From Vespula vulgaris (taxonomy: Eukaryota > Arthropoda > Insecta > Hymenoptera > Vespidae): 64,000 nucleotides of DNA. Every line of letters starts with the position of its first letter. Position 1 is the first letter of the stretch. Where the stretch lies: the NCBI RefSeq assembly GCF_905475345.1, contig NC_066596.1, positions 7,125,001 through 7,189,000 of the forward strand, written 5' to 3'. Positions 1 through 14,178 of this stretch are shown here, in pieces. Under the pieces are notes generated by a model that was not told where the DNA came from, searched no databases, and worked only from the letters and a program-made list of their open reading frames with translations. Position numbers and translations under genes: made by a program.

Positions 1-114
1 CTGATCGTACAGACGTCTTTGCCTCTACGTTGTAGAGCACCGAATGGTACAAATTAGAGTACCATATGAGACGAGAGTTTAACCATCAACGCGTTTGCGT
101 TTGCTTTCGTTCCT
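1..114 (-). other. 3' UTR of SMG1, running off the window
   Basis: This stretch lies directly downstream of the SMG1 stop codon (minus strand, 115-117). No AATAAA is seen on the minus strand here, so the transcript end is probably outside the window. A plus-strand open frame at 66-308 is only the shadow of the SMG1 last exon. Confidence 0.6.
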
Positions 115-1384
115 TCAAACCCATGGTGTCCAGCCCTCATATAAGAGAGCTAAATTATCAGTGCTTTGTGCTTCACGTATTACATATTCCACTTGTTCGG
201 CCGTCGTATACTTGCGCGTTGGATATGGATCTCGTCCCTCTAATTTCATTCTCACGCGTCGCCATACATTTAGCGCATACGCATTTCGTTCTTGAACAGC
301 TATTATAAATAAACGAATAGGTTATTTATTTTATAGGAATATTTTTCATGAAATAATATAATATATTTATGCGTAAAAGACATACACACCTTTGCCTGTA
401 GTTGGATCCCTAGCTAAAGGAATTCCCTTTTTAGGACTAAGACATACGCTATCTTGTCTCATTAATTTAGCTTTCTTTTTAAGAGAACATTCTTTCTCTG
501 ATCCTTTATTTGGATTTAATCTGTGTTCGCTAGCAAATTCCAACAACTCGTTATATAAGTTCGGTACCATAATCGCCATATTCTCTAATTCAGACTTTAT
601 ACCAATGCCTCTTGTGGGATCTAAATTGTCTGATTCTAGTTCTTTCACGACCGTAGATAAGGTTTCGGTGAATGATCGATAAGTATTTAAAAATTCTTGC
701 AGTCCGATAATATTTTCTTGCTTAACCATAGTCTTTAATAGAACTCGAACATCGGACATTAATTTATGATGTTCTGCAAGTATATTCTGAAGGCTTGTCA
801 CTCGTCCTCTTAAACAATCATGTGCATTGTGTAAAATATCTTGCTTTTCTTGTAATTTCTTTTGCGTATCAATGATCGCCTCAGAAATAAGTTTCTCTGC
901 TTGTTTCAACCAGTTAGCATCGACATTGTTTTCTAACTGTAACAATTCAATAAGACTTTCTTCTATTGGACTAACGGTAATTGTTAAATTTACTGTTAAC
1001 AAACAACTCTCTTCCCAATGCTTAACAAGCTTGATAAAATTTGCATCGTGGGTAACACTTTCCGATGTTCTAGTCCGTAATGCTTCGTAATGTAATATAG
1101 AATTACAAGTATTGATAACAGCAGCTGCGAGATTATGTTGTTGCGTTAATTTTTCACACGAAGATAACACCGCATTGTCGAATGCAGACATGACTTCGCC
1201 TAATGCTGGATTTGCACCAGCAGCCCATTTTAAACGCTGAATAGCGCTGGACACCAGATTTTGTTGCTGCTCTCGTGCCTCGCATACTCTTGATTGTAAA
1301 TTAGATAAAGCTGCAGCTGTTTTTCTTAATTCCAACATAAAGGCGGAACGATCTAAAAACAAAAAATATGTATATGTGTGTGTG

Positions 1385-1432
<48 letters not shown>

Positions 1433-4400
1433 CAATTTGAAAATATTACATCAACGTAACTTACTTAATGGATTTATGGGACTCATATTAGATCTCAGTA
1501 GAAAATTATCTTCGTGTAACCAATTATGTGCTGTTAGCTGGAGTTGCAATCTTTGCACACTAGCTCGTGCTAATTCAACACCTTGTTGCGCCAGTCTTGC
1601 ACTTTGCTTTCGTCTCCATGCGCTCTCTAACGTACTACTCAATGCACTAGCTTGAGCTAAAACAGATCCCGTAAACAAACCTTGTTTTAAACATAAGTCA
1701 ACCATCTTTCTACATAATTCCTCGATTGAAACTTTGCTCTCTGCTCCAATATCTCTTTGTTCAATTTCAGTAGTAACATTTAATCCCATTCTTTGTAGTA
1801 GAAAACACAATGCAATGGCGAGCGTTTGGGTCGTTACTCCAAGGAGTTGTCTCGAGACATAATCTGCAGTAAATACTCTTACTGGCTTGTTTAATCTTTC
1901 GTCGTCATAAACATTTGCCATTTCCCCTCTAAATGCTGTAGCGATATCTCTACACATTATAAAAAATTCTTGTATTGTATATAATCTCTTTATCAGGAAA
2001 ATATCTTCTAAAACTTGCCGTGCTGCTTTATTAAATATAGGCGCAGCCATTTCTTTAGCTTCTCTGATTTGATCGATCTTTTTCCAATTTAGTGGAATAT
2101 CAAGGGAACTCAATGTAATCACCAAAGCATTACCTTCCATTTGTAACTTTTCAAACAATCCATTGAAACCCATTAAAAGCATTTGACCGGGTGTTAATGT
2201 TTCATCGTGATTAAGTTCTTGAATATCTGCAGGTCTAGATAGCAACGTTTCGAATCTTGATCTCATATTAGATACTAAATTTTGTACCATAGCATGTGGA
2301 CTCTCCATTTCCATTACAGTAAATCTAAGGTGTATTTCCAGTTGTCTAAGAATATCACCTAGGGGTATTCCTGTCGATATGATTATTTCATTTAATTCGT
2401 TTATCATCCTAATTACAGTTGGTTCCTCTGTAATAATTGTCTTCATGGCTTCTGGTAAAATAATTGTATGAAAATTATAATTAAGCTCTTGTAATCCTTT
2501 ATAGATAGAATCGGCACTTTTAAGACATTTCAATACAAGGGATATTTTTGGATCGTTATTCGTTTTATGATTTTCAGGTATCAATGTAACAAGTTCAGAT
2601 ATCAATGATGACATCAATCTCATTTCATCTAAAAACCAATCTCCTTCCCGTGATGTGAGATCAACTAAACAATCTCCTGCACATTTAGCAGCTCCTTCCA
2701 TCATTAAATATCTTTTGTTCAAAGCACAAAGCGCTGTTATATTAACGCACTCAAGTGCTCTTTCTGCACCTTTTTCACGTCTTAAAAATCCTGTAATCTG
2801 AACTCTTGATTCCGTATATGCCTTTTCAATTCTACTAATTGCTTCTGGTAGACCCTCAGATACCATCCTTTCATAAGCTTTTTTAAATCTCTCATTTGCT
2901 TCATTCAAGATGGCTTGCATATGATAAGAAAATGTCACTATTTGTTGTTCCTGAGAATTATTTCCATTAATTTGACCAAAATTTGCTTCAAATTGTGTTA
3001 TGACTTCATGACAAGTTTCCACTGTTCCTGATGCCAGCAACTTGTTTGCCCAAGCATGGTAAACAACAGTACGATGTTGTGAAACAATACTTATTGGATA
3101 AAGATTACATATTGCTGAATATTGACTCATAAGATCCAAACAACTACGAATAAGAATAGACTGTTGAGTAGCTAATTGTGTTAATTCATTCTCAGATTGC
3201 TCACACTGAAGGATCATTTGATTTTGACCAGCATTTTGTAGAAATTCTTTAACGAGATCAAAAACAACATGATCTTCTCGTGTAGCTGATGTTCCTAATT
3301 CCGTTAGCCATTGGCCTAGTTGTGGTCCTCTCACAGAAGCCAATGCAATCTAAGAATATCATTTGCAAAATTCAATGAATTGTAGTTTACATTTTTTTAT
3401 ATACAAATAAAAAAAAAAGAACTTACATTGTGCATGTTAATTTGCTTTTCACATTCATCTATTTTTTCTTTCAATCCTATTCTGGCTTTTTCATGCGCAT
3501 CTCTTGCTCGTTTAAACGTATTATATCTTTTTACCACCGAATACAAAGCATGATTACGTCCCATTGCCTGAGCCTCTTTTACTAATGCAAGTTGTTGATG
3601 TCTATCTTGCAATAAATCTTGACACTGCTGTGATGCTTCAGTTGCCTCAATCCAACATGTTAAGTGATGACACAGCAAAGGAAAAGTTTTAACTAATTCA
3701 TCCCTATAGGACATATAATTATGAGATAAATAAACTATATAACTTGTAATATATAAATAGCTAAATAAAAATATCTCAAGAATATACCTGTTTGCAAGCC
3801 ATTCTGCTCGCATTTCTGCTATTCTAACAGCAAACATAGCTCGTGTAAGTTCCTGTTCTAATTGTTTTCGTCCTATACCAGTACATCTTGCTCTAGCTTG
3901 GCATGCTCCATAACTTGCGATACTATTATCAGCTCCAGCTCTCCAATCTACCAGAGGATCATATACAAATGCTTCCAATAAAGTAAGTAACGTTTCTCGT
4001 CCTCTACGCATAACTCTAAGAGTATGTTCACAGGCCAATCGAAATATACCCTGTAATATAATTATACCAAATTAGAAAGTAATACTAAGATAAAATAGGA
4101 AACATAATTCCTATATAAGTAAAAATATCAATACAATAAGTAATGTAAATTAACTGACCTCGACACCAGTTACACCTAGTGCAGCTTTGATATTGGGCGT
4201 CATTCTGAAAGGTACTTTTTCTGGGACACGTAAAGTCTTTCCTTTTTCAAAGCATACATTATAATCTATATGTACCACTTCTCCAGTATTAAGATCAACC
4301 AATACATTATCTAAGTGCCTATCACCCAAGCCTATAATGTAACCAATAATTGACATAACAGCAACAGAATATGAATAATTTTTAGTTGCCTGCCACCAAC

Positions 4401-7400
4401 ATCCCGCATTAATGCTGTTACACCAGATTTCTCTAAAATTCAGCAAAGTTTATATGTAAGCAATATTGATCATTTATAAATTTTTAATACTATTCAATAT
4501 TACTTTTGAATTAACAATAATACTTTAGAAAATTTACTAACTTAGCCAATAAATCCTTTGGAGTCTCTGCCATTAATTCTGATAATACTTGTTTAAGCAC
4601 TTGAAGAGGCCATTCTTTCCTATTATCCAATGCGATACCTCTTTCATTCAGTAATGGAGTTAATTTATTATAGAACAATTCAGAAGGTCGCAAAATTGCT
4701 GTGTTTCCACTTTTATTTGCCATTGCACTTTCTCTTTGTTGCCAACGTTTGTAAAGAACAAATAATGGCGTAACGCCATCAACCCATTGTATAAGACCAG
4801 ATCGTGGACCCAAAGGGATGACAGAATAATGACGTGCTCTATAAACTTTCTTGGTATCATTGTTTTTAGACATCATAGTATTACATATATTTAAAAACTG
4901 CATGATTCTTTCATCAAGATGTAAGTCTTCTAATCCTTTAAATAAATATGTATAAGTATAACCGTCCGAACCATGAAACATAAGCTTTTTTGGTTTTGTT
5001 TTAGTTGGTAATATTTGTACGTTGTTATCAACAGATTTAATAGTAACAACTTTATTGCCAATAGCAGCAACACCTGGCATAGCGATGCATGTATCCTTTA
5101 AATTAGCTAATACTGGGCTAATATCTGTCATTGACAATGAATAAGTAGTGCGTTTTTGTACACGTTGCGCTAATTTCGTTTCTAAATGTTTTAAAGACAA
5201 TCCAGCCATTTGAGGTTTTGCAGGATTTTTCGGATTATTTAATCTACTAATTACTTCTTGAATCGTAGGGCCAAACTTGTCTTGAAAACTTTTTTCATGT
5301 GGAGTTTCTGCTGATACAGATGTCATTGCTAAAAGATTTTCAAGGATAAATACTATTGGTTTCAAAATGATCCTATGCTTTTCAGCAATTAACTTATCTT
5401 TCTCTTCTGGGGTAAGCCAAACATTGTCTTGTACTTTTTGAACTTCGAATTCAAGCTGTTCAAATCTCTTGCTAATTTCTGTGTGATGTTGACACAATGT
5501 TGCTAACCATAATTCATCCCATAACAGCGTAATTCTACGAAGTTCCTTAACAAGTATTTTCACTTGACTAACGGAATCTGGGATTCTATTAGATAGACAA
5601 TCAACTAATTGCGCAAAACAAGCATCCATAAAGCCTTGATTTTCATCGTTATAAGTAGATTCATTATCCTCTTCTATGTAATCTAAATCATTATGCTGGG
5701 ATGTATCATTTTCTGCCCTTTCATAAACCACTTTGTCATAATTTTTTCTTTGGCCAGAAACAGCTCCTACTACAGCAGGAAAAGTTATCAAATGGGGGGA
5801 ATTTTCTGCCACTCTACATAAAAGTTCGGAAACTTGGGTTCGCACATATGCTTCTGGATGACTAAGTCTTGAAAATAATTGTGGTATAATTTCTTTCCAT
5901 GGACCAGTGGGCGTCGTTGAAAGTCCAGATTCAAGTACATTCTGAAGTTCTAGAGCATGTTTAACAACAAGACGTAAAAGCCTTAGCGTAGCTGTGATAG
6001 TATCGCAATTGTTGTTTTCATTATTTGCTAATTGCAAATATTTAAAATAAGCATTTGCAGACAATTCATAATAAGAATAAATTCGTTTCTGAGCTTGCCT
6101 CCATATATCAACTAACATTCCAAGGTGTTCATTACTAGCATGACATAAAATCGGAACATTTCGTAATTGATTTTCTATCATCTCTGATGTATTTATATCG
6201 TTCGTATCTATATCACCCTCATCTTCTGGAATGGTTTTGTTTTGACTTAATATTGAAAAAATCGCGTTAAGATCATTTTCTGTAATATCTATAGGTAACA
6301 AAGACTGTATATTTATTCGATCTGTATCTGTAAGTTGACCAGAATTGGAATTATCAACAATTTTTCTACCCCATTTGTAGCACCATGCTGCAAAGCTAGA
6401 CCATGCTAAAGGCAGATCAGGACATTGATTTACACCTAACTGCATTAACTTCCCAATTATCATATCTGACGTAGGTATCAAATCTGTTGTATCTCCAAAC
6501 AATTTATTCATTAAACCATCATTGTGGACAGCTTCAAATCGTAATAAATCTTCTAACTGATGATTATCAGTTATATTAGCATCTTGTTGTATCCATTTAC
6601 TAAGAGTGAGTAGAAGTTTAGTTCCTGTTTCTCTTAAGTCTGCCAATTGTTCTCCACCTACAATAGATTGAGAAATTCCTAGTGATGTGGCACTGCATAC
6701 TTTCAATGCTTCCTCTATATTTTCCATATCATATAGCAATTTTGCAAATTCTCTAAACGCGCGCATATTATTTTTAGACCATTTTACATGCATAGATTCT
6801 GTAAGCATTTTTTCTATAATCTCTGTAAAAGTACAGTCCTGTATATCTTTGATCTGGAATAAGTCTTGCTCAATTTCAAAGTACTTTATCATCTCCCGTT
6901 TTGCTAAATTAAAATTGCCTTCTTTCCTTGCACTTCGAACCACATGTAATCTCAAGCTAGCCACTTCGTTAGAGATAGCATTATTTGTTTTACAGAAATA
7001 ATCTGACCACCATAAAATTTGTGTCAAAATATTAGTACTCAAATTATTAATTTTATCCTCTTTATATAATTCGAATACATTGTTTTGTTTTCCAGCTAAT
7101 AAATTTTTCAAGCCAGTAGCAGAATATTGTATTAATACAGAATCACTTAGATATTCTGAAGGTACATTTCTTAAGCCTTCCTCCATTGTTTTTGCAGCTA
7201 CTTTCTGACATCTCTGTATGTCTTTGTCGAACGAAGTTTTATACTCATTGATATAAGCACTCATTGCAATATTAGTTAATGTGTTATTGCATTCAATAAG
7301 AGTCTTGGCACAACTCCAATTTGTTCTCGTTTCTTCATCCAATAGGTTCCAATTAGATAATTCTTCCATAGAAATAATTTCACCAGCTTCAAACTTTTTT

Positions 7401-10400
7401 AGACATTTTGCCTGCTGAGGAACTATATTTTCCATCATCTGCTTTTTTAGGAGCATATTTTTTTCTTGTGACAGAATATCACTTTCTATCACTTTCCATG
7501 TTTCCAACTGAAACCAATCGTTAACAGCTCTATAACACTTAGTAAGATGCTGCATACAAAATGTTGCTACTTGATTGTCACCATCTATTTTTGCACCTCT
7601 TGTATCTTCATCCATGGTATACCAATGCTCTTCGATAATTTGTTTATAATTTTCAGCAGCTGATTCATAATGACCAGCAGCTTCTTCCATTGCTGCTTTC
7701 AGCCAAGGAAATTTCCTATCCTTTTCTTTCGTATAAATATAAAGTCCTTGTAATGCTTCTGCTTCTCCTAACATAACCATAGCTTGAGCTGTGCAAAGAG
7801 TTGCTCTCTCGAACTCAATACCTTGAGTATTTTCACAAATACTTAAATCTTCTAAAAGTCTTTGACCATTTCTCAGAGCTGCTGTTGCCAATCCCGAATG
7901 TAATGAAACAACGCATAAAGCCAAACGAATGCGATTTAACCATTCTTTACATGTAGATTTATTAGTGTGGAAGAAAGTTCGTACTGGTTTTGATAAGGGT
8001 GATAATGCTACTGCACATCCCTCTGCAGCATTGTGAATAACTCTTTCTAAATGTTCCAGGAATTCTATAAAAAGCCTTACACGTGTGTGCTCATGCAACA
8101 GATAATCTAAACCACGATTATCTTTTTTCACTATTTCTGGATTGTATGATATCTCACGAGCTAAAATTTTCAAGGCTCCTTCAATACTTGTAAATGTTTC
8201 TTGTGGTTTCCCAAGAGAAGTACGCAATTTATTAATCACGCAATGTTGTGCAGCTTCTAGGCCACACCAAAAAAATAAGAAAGAACAATTTGCAAGTGCC
8301 AGTGCATACATTTTTGTCATTATTTCATTTTCAGACCTTTAAATGCAAATTAATAAATAATTGAGAAATTAATGATGAATAAACATAATTAAAAAATAAA
8401 AATTAAAGATTTAAACTTACACTGTTGGCCAGCACAAAGTAAATATTTCAGCTAAACCAGATGCATCAATATAATGTTCTTGCAATAAAAATGCCATATA
8501 GGTTTTAAAATATTGTGCTTGCATTTCCCCATTGTTGTTACCTCTCATGTGTAATCTTTGTGCAAGGATTAAAGATTCTAATGAATAACTCTCAATCTCT
8601 TGAAATTTCTAGAAAATATACACGTACGAAATACACACAAAACATACTATAATAGAAAATATATAATTTTGTATATATATATAATTATAATTATATATAA
8701 ATATAATTTTATATATATATATAAATAATCAAATAAAAAATTTTGTATTTTTATTCTTCATAAAGTTGCAACTTAAATGCAAAAAAAATTTTTTAGAGTT
8801 AGAATAAATGTAAAACTTTTTATATTTCATTTCATAAAAACAACTTACCTTCGTTTCTGACGGTAAACATTCTTTATTCAATTTTGGAATAACAATATTA
8901 AGAGGCACGTTCATAAGTAGTTGACTATACTTTTCACGTACATGCTTGTCATATGAAGTCAGATGTAACATTGCAAAGTCAACAATACTTGAATAAATTT
9001 CTTGTCGCCACACAACATTTTTTGAACTCAATAAAATTTCAAAAATAGAACAAATAGCAATTAAAATATCATGATCAGTTGTAGCACCACAAGCAATTAA
9101 ACTGGTAATAACATTTTCACATTCCTTAGTTTTACTCAAAATACCAATGTAATTTTCAGATTGTATACAAATCTCTTGCATCCAATTAGATAAAAGTAAT
9201 AATGTTCTATTTGGACTTCTTTTGTTATAAGTCTTTGCTATAAGATTAAGTATTATAGATAAATGACCGCTTGTAGGTGAAGTAGTTGGTACATCTAACG
9301 TTCCAGGAAACATATCTATTGGGCGGCATGCAGTTGTTCCTGTTATTAAACTAGAGCTTGGTACAAAATGATTATACCTGCAAGAATTTCAAATTACATA
9401 AAATATTCTAATTTAATAAATTTAATACTTAAATAATCAATTTTATATAAATAAAAAATTTTCTAATAAAAAATTATTAAATTTGTATATTTAGCAATTC
9501 TTATGTATTTTTAAATTGATAAAATAAATATATTTTTCATATATATTTATAAAAAAAAAAAGAATATAAAAAAGACATTACCTAGAGCAATGTGCATAAA
9601 GCAAATACAAAATGCTGTATTGTAGCAGTGGACTGGCAATAGATAATCCTGGGTCATATGGTTTTAATTTAACAGCAAGAAGTTCTAAGATAGTTGGTTT
9701 TAATGCCCACATTCCAATTATTGAATTACTTGCATTTGCTGGAAAGTAATTAAGATTTCAAATATTTGAACATTAATGAAAATGATATATGTCTACTTTT
9801 ATTATTATATCTTACCTATATCTGAAAGTGCACGTAGAATAAAAATAATAACAATTTCTGCATCTGACTTTTTATATTGCACATCAGTGAAAGGATTGTC
9901 TATGACTAAACAATCAATATCTCTTAGAATAAGTTTGTAAGCCATTTCTAAATCAGCTAATATATATCTGTATGCCTCTTGTAGTAATGGTATGTTCTTC
10001 AAACTCAAGAGACTGTGATATACACCAAGGCTAGCACTTTGTATGGATATAGAATTTCTGAACCTTAATTTTAATAAGGTTGAATTTTTTCCAAGCAATT
10101 TATGCACCAGTTCCAAAGGTAAATTTGCTGATACCTCTTTTATTACTTTTGAGATAGTATTCAACATAGAAATAATTGTATCATCCCAAAAAATGTTGAC
10201 TCTTTGCAATTGAAGATCGATAAATTTATAAAGTAGATCGTGATTTTTAGTTACGCGACTTTGAATGTATCCTAGGAGCAAAAATGCACATTCATTTGCT
10301 ACCATGATCAATTCCTCTTTTTCTTCTGACAGATCAACATTTTTTTTTCTTTTTAATTCCATTGAAGCGAGTATGTTCATCAAAGATTGTTCCTTTTCTT

Positions 10401-12396
10401 TTGTTAGGATATCTTTATTAAGCATAATTTTAGAATTTCTATTATCATTTCTCTTGTTAATATATAAACATTTGAGCATCTTTATTAAATTCTCTTCACT
10501 AATTTCTTCCTTGTTAAAACTTTTTAAAAGTGTTTCAATATACTTTTGTGATGAATGCATATGCCTTGCACATTTAATTACATTTTCAGTATTTTCAAAT
10601 GGTGCAATAAGATTTTGCGACCACTCCTCATAACCTTCATTTAACTCAATTGCTTTTACTACAGTTTTCAACATCTTTGATAGGCAATCCATTAAAAAGG
10701 ACCATTGTACATTAGGTGTAAGATTAGGATTCAAATGATCAGATATACTTTTAGTCACAGTATTAAATACAGATATCAAAGATGTAATACGAAGTATACA
10801 TTCTTTAGGTGTTGGAGATGTTTCGTCGTTAGGTGAATTTCTGCCAGATTCAGGTATAGTTAATTCTTCGTCATAACTTTCCATGTCTTCCAAAAATTGT
10901 CCTAATAAAGTCAATGTAAATTGCAAATCTGCAATCCAAAATGTTCGTAACTTTTGCAAGCTTTTACTTGCATAAGCTACAATGGATCTTTGTTGTGTTG
11001 AATCTATGTGCCAACCCACTAAAATATCGACTGTATCACGAAAATGATTGGAAAAAGTCTCAGGATATGATTCAATTAATAATAATATGGCATCCACTGT
11101 TGCCACCAATAAATCTGATCTATCAACATTTTCCAATGTTGATTGCAATTGTGACATCATAGACTGAAATAAATAAATTATAATTATATATCTTGTTTTC
11201 ATCATGCAAAGAATACCTAAAACATATATTTTTTTAAATATATTTTGTATATTAAAAAAAATTTTTTTTATGTATACCACTGAGAATTCCTTTAATCTTG
11301 GTGTTTCTGCATCCAATTTAAGCATTTCAACAAAAGATTTTATTAGAAGACATTTTATGTCATCTTTTCTTTCCAAGGAATACTTACTAAAAGTCCATTC
11401 TATAAATCTAAAATAACAAAAATAAAGTTAATCTTCACCGCGAAGATAAACATTTTTTCTACTTATAAATTTATAACAAATTATTATGAATACCTTTTGA
11501 AATCTTGATCTACGACATATCCGATACGACCTAAACATTTTGTCACATGTTGCTTTGCATCTGGTCCAGGACCAGAATGTAAAATATCTAATAAGCTTTC
11601 ACAGATATGTTCTAAGTTCCGTCGTATATATCTTTGATTTTCAGGTGCTAGTATACCTTCTTGTACTTGTTTGCAAAGCATCATGAAATGATCATAATCA
11701 TCCTCACGGCATAATCGCCTCAGAAGTTTGGAAATTCTGGAGTCCTCTATAATGCAACACAATTATTATTAACACGAATACAAAAGACAGATATATAGCT
11801 ATAGAAAATAATATATTTGAACCATTTATTCTTTTATCATCATAGTATTTGTTCTGGGAATTTTCCTGATTTTTCAGCGATTCTTGAAACTTGGGTTTAG
11901 GTGTAGAATGATAACTGGATTCTGTATTCGCATCACGTTCAGATGTTTTCTTAAAACCCCGGCCACGTAAGCCTCCTCTGCCACGATCTCCTGAACTGCT
12001 ACCACGAGCCATTCGAGGTTCATTGCGTGGTATCCCACTAATTCTACGATAAGATTTGAACATTATAACGAAATTTTTCAAAGTCATTAAATATAATATA
12101 ATATTACATGTAGATAATAAGGCAATGAAGAAATATATTTTATTAAAATAAAATATATACCTTGGTTTAAATTTGGAGAATGAATGATCTGATAAATAAT
12201 TGTTGGAATTTCGTTGGCAAATGACCAAAGTGCCACGAGGGACATTAAACTCGTTAATTCCGTAGCTAGTCAAAGTACCTCCTTCTCCTTTTTCAATATC
12301 ACTTCCTTGACTATTACAAGGAGACTCTTCAAGCGTCTCTGAGTTCCTCAGTCCACGTAACTTCGTGTTAGTATTAAAGCTCCCACAGCTATTCAT
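115..12396 (-). CDS. SMG1: Serine/threonine-protein kinase SMG1 (PIKK family, nonsense-mediated decay)
   Basis: SMG1 phosphorylates UPF1 at stalled termination complexes during nonsense-mediated mRNA decay. Coding exons, 5' to 3' on the minus strand: 12396-12161, 12043-11823, 11746-11494, 11407-11278, 11163-9816, 9738-9582, 9377-8849, 8608-8421, 8336-4542, 4432-4159, 4050-3788, 3703-3427, 3349-1465, 1352-390, 299-115. They sum to 10704 nt, or 3567 residues, close to the roughly 3660 of human SMG1. Seen directly: a HEAT-like helical N-terminal half; the PIKK lobe with GLGDRHLDN (about residue 2317) and the SMG1-type HIDYNVCFEKG in place of HIDFG; the long insert of about 1060 residues between kinase and FATC that is typical of SMG1; and a FATC tail ending in LLYEGWTPWV. 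The start is the first in-frame ATG after a candidate acceptor at 12426-12427; an in-frame stop lies just upstream in unspliced sequence. Splice sites are inferred by phase and conserved sequence. Identity is very secure; exon edges are likely correct. Confidence 0.95.
1375..1429. repeat. (TG)n(TA)n microsatellite in a SMG1 intron
   Basis: About 9 TG units run into about 17 TA units. The tract lies inside the intron between SMG1 exons 13 and 14, close to the acceptor. It is likely length-polymorphic. Confidence 0.9.
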
Positions 12397-12422
12397 TACA
12401 TTACTCTGCGGATGGTCTGCAT
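12396..12422 (-). promoter_or_regulatory. Short upstream ORF overlapping the SMG1 start codon
   Basis: On the minus strand an ATG at 12422-12420 opens an 8-codon frame that ends in TAA at 12398-12396. The last A of that TAA is the first base of the SMG1 ATG (TAATG). The arrangement is seen directly; whether the mRNA leader contains it depends on the unmapped 5' end, which may be spliced at 12426. Stop-start overlaps of this kind can couple termination to reinitiation. Confidence 0.5.
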
Positions 12423-14178
12423 GACCTATATTTCATAGATATAACCTATGATTAATTAAAATACTTAGACATATCAAAATATAAATAATAAAAATATAAT
12501 ATATATAGTATATTATATTCATTAATTCGCAAATAGATAGATGCAATCAAATACATTGTTCTTTCAACACATTGGGACACAAATATACACAGATATTTCA
12601 ATTTGTTTACACGACCATTCTCTTATCATAATATTATTTCACAAAACTATTTTAATGTTCAAACATTTTCTCAAAGATGCATAATTATTTCCACTCCTTA
12701 GTTATTATCATAAATATATTATGTATTATAAAAAACGCTCTTCTGTTGCTCAATGATAACAATGAAAATTAAAGTCACATAGCTTGTATTTTATAGCAAT
12801 TTAATATATGTCATAATTGCCCAAAAAAAACAATTCTACATAAATAATCTTGATTAGGACAAATATTACGAAAAAAGCAACGTATCATAACCAAATACGT
12901 AAAGTAAAATGTAATTGAACAGATCATTTCGAAAAAAAATAGACAAAAGTATATCTACGGAAATATAAAATTATTTATAAGATAAATTAAAGTTTCATAT
13001 ATATATGTATGTATGCATATATATATATAAATATATATATGAATATATATGAATGTGATATATATATATACACACACTTTTGTATAGAAATATTTTTAAT
13101 ATTAAACTATAAAGGAAACGGACAGATCGAATTATAAAGAACAACGTATCGAAATGTAGACACCTTCTATGTCTGTAACGCATAACATTAGGAAATAATT
13201 TATTATTAACATTAATATTACCTTTTTTCGACAATAACTTTTTGTGAAATGTACTAAATATTGTGCAATCGATTAATCAAAAAAGAAGCATAAGCTAATC
13301 AGCGCACAACATGCGTGATTTTCGCAAACCATGTAGCAAACGCATACTGAACATTTGCATAAACAAAATAGTTCACAGTATGGGTACTCTGATACTGTAC
13401 GTTACAAACTTTAAGTCCATTCTTATGATCCCTATTCTGTTAAGGTTGCATTCAAAATATTTGTTGAAAACAGACAAATTCTTTATTATATGAAATAATA
13501 TAAGAAAATTTATTAAATATATTTTTCAATTAATTAATTTAATTTAGAATTATAAATTTATAAACTAAAAACTATTTTAATTGCCAATACAGAGATAGCC
13601 AATCAGAACTTACAAATGAATTGTACCATATCTTTTGTCAAAGCAAAATGGGTATATTCCGTGTTTTTATTCAGTCACGAAATCTTCTAAGCATTTAAAA
13701 TTCAATTGAAGCAGCAAATTGAAATATAGATTAAAATAAATATTTCAATAAATTTATATGTGTGTGTGTGGATATAGTTCTGTCTTTTAAATATAAATGT
13801 TAACTTTTTATTAATTATTCGAGATATATTTTAATCACTTGTTTAAAATAATCATTCATTCATTGCAATTAGTTGCATATATCGAAGGATCACAAAGTTA
13901 TATATTTCTGCAAAATATCTTTAATATGTAAAAAAAAAAAAAAACTACAAAGTAGCTTATCAATAAATATTTCATGTTACACATAGAGCATCATATCATG
14001 TTGTATATCATATGTATTTATTTACAATAATGTATAGATCAAAAACATTTTTTAATATGTATTAGGACTTAAATGTTTTTTATGGACATAGGTTAATTCA
14101 AACATCAATTATTGTATGCCAATAATATTCTTTAGATATTTATAGACTACAATATTGCTATAAATTTGTAGAAATAAA
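12423..14178. other. Spacer between SMG1 and ATP synthase d (5' leader of one, 3' UTR of the other)
   Basis: Both neighbours are transcribed leftwards. The right part should hold the ATP synthase d 3' UTR: a minus-strand AATAAA lies at 14017-14022, about 160 nt after its stop. The left part should hold the SMG1 leader and promoter; 13220-13340 has a less AT-rich patch and a possible donor at 13221-13222, but no leader exon can be proven. TA-rich stretches occur at 13000-13075. No coding gene is recognised. Confidence 0.5.

Noticed and set aside
66..308. Plus-strand 80-residue frame at the window start
   Set aside because: Antisense shadow of the SMG1 FATC exon.
4660..4860. Second minus-strand frame inside the large SMG1 exon
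   Set aside because: Off-frame shadow of the SMG1 kinase-proximal coding sequence.
12995..13234. Minus-strand frame that could join in phase to the SMG1 first coding exon
   Set aside because: It begins at TTG, has no ATG before an upstream in-frame stop, and its donor is only moderate; at best it is a non-coding SMG1 leader exon.
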